Below are positions 9,435 through 11,250 of a stretch of DNA of 11,250 nt, one piece after another. Under the pieces are notes generated by a model. The model was not told the origin of the DNA. It saw nothing but the letters and a program-made list of their open reading frames with translations, and searched no databases. This DNA comes from Vairimorpha apis BRL 01. Taxonomy: Eukaryota; Microsporidia; Nosematidae. The stretch lies in the NCBI GenBank assembly GCA_000447185.1, contig KE647277.1, positions 39,321 to 50,570 of the forward strand. Reading direction: 5' to 3'. The translations under genes were made by a program, and so were the position numbers. Every line of letters begins with the position of its first letter. The stretch's first letter is position 1.

Positions 9435-9662
9435 ATGAATATAAATATTTTAAGAATTTTGATTAAAATATATCACGCAAAAAAATTAAAATTGATGAAA
9501 AACATTTTTGTTTATTTTTATATTGTATTACTTACAATTACTATGTATTATTTTTATCAAAAATTAAAAATTAATCATTTAGTTACGAATGTAAAAAAAT
9601 CTATAAAAATTTATAGCTGTCATTCATTAAAAAAATTTTTTTTATCTTTTTATATATTTTAA
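9435..9662 (+). CDS. Doubtful small ORF with hydrophobic segments
   Basis: A 75-codon open frame starts at an ATG at 9435; a second ATG at 9495 would give 55 codons. The frame is open a little further upstream, but without another ATG. The protein is rich in Ile, Lys, Tyr and Phe, with a likely membrane segment around NIFVYFYIVLLTITMYYFY and a second hydrophobic end. I recognise no family. Such composition is what random A/T-rich DNA encodes, which argues against a gene. The absence of stops over this length, where TAA is very frequent, argues mildly for one. It faces the retrotransposon ORF tail to tail, so it could also be part of a flank. Confidence 0.2.
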   Translation: MNINILRILIKIYHAKKLKLMKNIFVYFYIVLLTITMYYFYQKLKINHLVTNVKKSIKIYSCHSLKKFFLSFYIF

Positions 9663-9766
9663 CATATGATATAATTTTTTGTTTAAATAATTAAACCACT
9701 TAAATGTTTTTTAATAGAACGTTCATAAATTTTTAATAAATATATTTCTTTATAAAAATTAAAAGG

Positions 9767-9772
9767 TTTATT
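9767..9772 (-). terminator. Possible AATAAA signal after the retrotransposon ORF
   Basis: An AATAAA lies about 11 bases past the stop codon at 9784 on the minus strand, within CCCAATAAACC, a less A/T-pure context than its surroundings. It could be the polyadenylation signal of the element, but chance occurrence is high. Confidence 0.25.
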
Positions 9773-9783
9773 GGGTTATTATT

Positions 9784-11175
9784 TTATAGTTGTTCATTAT
9801 TATTAGTATTCTCAATTTGTGGATTATTTAAAACAATTTCATCTTCATATTCTTCACTTTGATTATCTCGGGGCTTTTTTGATTCGTTTATTTTGAGTTT
9901 CGCCTCCTCGATATATATATTTTTTAAAGGTATAGTTTTTACTAAATTCTCCACTGCTTTTTCCACCTCGTCCTCTCTTGGTTCAATCCACTCATATCCT
10001 CGTCTTCTATCCATAGAAATGGACTCTACAGTCTTCTTAAGTACAATGGATTGCATGTACGCCTCAAGATTTGGTTGGATTTCTAGCTCTTTGATATACT
10101 TTCTGTGGTACTTAGTTACCACCCCATCCCATGTTATTACATATGGAACAATCTTTGTCTGAGATTTATATATTTGTCCAAGTTCATTAGCCAAAAGATC
10201 ATACTTTCTTAATTTTTCGTTTTCGACAATAGTCAAACGGTCTTGATTGGTTATTCCAATCTCGACAATTAAGATTTCTTTATTCTTTTTGTCTATTACA
10301 AGTATGTCAGGCTTATTATGGCAGACTTTGATATCAGTTGATACCCTTGTATCCACTCGTATCTCGGCATTGTCATTAGACATAACCTCTTGAACTGAGT
10401 GGCTTCTTATTTTATTCGTCTTTTTAAATCCATACTTTTTACAAAGAAGAAGATGTATACATCTAACTACCTCATTGTGCCTTCTCATGTAGTCAAAACC
10501 TAACATTCGGTCACACTTGGTAGCTAAATGATCAACTGTCTTTCTTTGAGATCCACAGTGAGGACATTGTCCTACTTGACCACAGAAGATATTTCTATCC
10601 TGTAGGAAGCAATAAATTGCTTCGGATCTGGCCTGATTGTTTCCCTTTGTTAGCCATGTAGACGAATCCTTAATGCTTATTAGTTCATTGGTCTTAGCTT
10701 TATACAACTTACCGTGATTTGACCGATTTTGAATTTCGTTGTATAATTTTAATTTTTGTGCTTCAACTACCACTTTTAAGGATGGAATTTCTTCCAGACT
10801 ATACCTAATTTTGAGGTAACTTACTATAAGAGACAGGTGAGAAGCACATGCTTCTTCACTTTTCAATATTGCAGCACGTCTAAGAGAGCTATTTCTAGTC
10901 TCGTTTAACGATCTATGCATTGTTAAAAGCATACATTCACTTTTAAATTCAATATTTGTAAGTCCTCTTCCCATATCCGTTCTAGGAAGGTATAGTCTTT
11001 CTTTACATGCTGGCTGTAAATGAACTTGGTACTTAATTAGTACCTGACGGATGTCATGATCAAGACTTTTAAAATCACTAGGTTCAAGTTTTACGAGTCC
11101 TACGTGGTAGTTTATAACTGAAATTGCATGCTCATTGATGGCTCGGATCATGTTCTTACCATTGAGTTTAGTCAT
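9784..11175 (-). CDS. Retrotransposon C-terminal protein: RT thumb, CCHC zinc knuckle, RLE endonuclease
   Basis: A 463-codon frame without stops. Residues 1-125 match the thumb and post-RT region of R2/Dong-type elements (TKLNGKNMIRAINEHA, then a KYQVHLQPA / ERLYLPR / GRGL series). The zinc knuckle is C204-x2-C207-x8-H216-x4-C221. The restriction-like endonuclease follows, with K288-P289-D290, 14 residues, then E305, and a LRKYDLL helix at 322-328; this is the K/R-PD-x(12-14)-E pattern of RLE, a PD-(D/E)xK-type nuclease that nicks target DNA for target-primed reverse transcription. All these residues are intact. Residues 397-463 are charged and low-complexity. The catalytic RT is absent: the frame opens after a TAG at 11185-11187, and Met1 corresponds to an internal Ile in the relic at 90-1740, so this ATG is probably not the ancestral start. 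Base composition is visibly richer in G and C than the surroundings, as expected of a recent arrival or a constrained gene. Confidence 0.9.
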   Translation of the reverse strand: MTKLNGKNMIRAINEHAISVINYHVGLVKLEPSDFKSLDHDIRQVLIKYQVHLQPACKERLYLPRTDMGRGLTNIEFKSECMLLTMHRSLNETRNSSLRRAAILKSEEACASHLSLIVSYLKIRYSLEEIPSLKVVVEAQKLKLYNEIQNRSNHGKLYKAKTNELISIKDSSTWLTKGNNQARSEAIYCFLQDRNIFCGQVGQCPHCGSQRKTVDHLATKCDRMLGFDYMRRHNEVVRCIHLLLCKKYGFKKTNKIRSHSVQEVMSNDNAEIRVDTRVSTDIKVCHNKPDILVIDKKNKEILIVEIGITNQDRLTIVENEKLRKYDLLANELGQIYKSQTKIVPYVITWDGVVTKYHRKYIKELEIQPNLEAYMQSIVLKKTVESISMDRRRGYEWIEPREDEVEKAVENLVKTIPLKNIYIEEAKLKINESKKPRDNQSEEYEDEIVLNNPQIENTNNNEQL

Positions 11176-11190
11176 GCACAGTTTCTATAA
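9784..11190 (-). mobile_element. 5'-truncated R2/Dong-like (RLE-class) non-LTR retrotransposon
   Basis: This is the best preserved of three copies in the window. It keeps the 3' half of the element (RT thumb, CCHC knuckle, RLE and 3' end) but lacks the RT fingers and palm, part of which is recognisable in the relic at 90-1740. Similarity fades just upstream of the ORF start (KLC before the first Met, then a TAG), and 11191-11250 is A/T-rich and not like the RT. Loss of the 5' end is the usual outcome of incomplete target-primed reverse transcription in this class. The flanks show no rDNA, so insertion is not at the classic R2 site. Target-site duplications could not be identified. The 3' boundary is uncertain and may extend below 9784. 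Confidence 0.75.
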
Positions 11191-11250
11191 ATTATAGTAT
11201 ATATAAATACATTAAGATAAAATATAGTTACAAGATTATAAAATGTAAGG

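Noticed and set aside
9784..11250. Insertion in rDNA, as for classical R2
   Set aside because: The flanking sequence is A/T-rich spacer with no 28S-like sequence.

Overview
The window is very AT-rich eukaryotic-looking DNA with few genes, no introns that I can see, no tRNA or rRNA, and long gene-free stretches made almost only of A and T. The best guess is a microsporidian with an expanded, repeat-bearing genome. The reasons are the AT bias, short intronless genes, and several copies of an R2/Dong-like non-LTR retrotransposon whose C-terminal half resembles the elements common in such genomes. This is inference. No rRNA or universal marker gene is present to prove it.

Layout, left to right: (1) about 90-1740, plus strand: a badly decayed retrotransposon copy that still shows the end of the reverse transcriptase (RT), a broken zinc knuckle and a broken restriction-like endonuclease (RLE). 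(2) 2048-2851, minus: an intact 267-codon gene for a protein with an N-terminal signal peptide and one C-terminal membrane helix. (3) About 3880-5085, minus: a second, even more AT-drifted retrotransposon relic. (4) 6082-6843, minus: an intact 253-codon gene, paralogous to the one at 2048-2851. (5) 7793-8793, minus: a newly recognised pseudogene of the same family, with stops and frameshifts. (6) 9435-9662, plus: a doubtful small membrane-type ORF. (7) 9784-11175, minus: a 463-codon open reading frame encoding the RT thumb, CCHC knuckle and RLE of the same retrotransposon. It has no RT catalytic domain and no stop codons.

Two stories overlap. The first is a small tandem family of unknown membrane-anchored, probably surface or secretory-pathway proteins (two live genes and one dead gene, all on the minus strand), sharing a core of about 45 residues and the same signal peptide / low-complexity ectodomain / C-terminal anchor plan. 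The second is repeated invasion by one retrotransposon lineage. One relic sits between the two live family genes, and the copies form a decay series from open (9784-11175) through moderately decayed (90-1740) to heavily AT-drifted (3880-5085). I recognise no function for the membrane family; it is the best candidate for something undescribed here.
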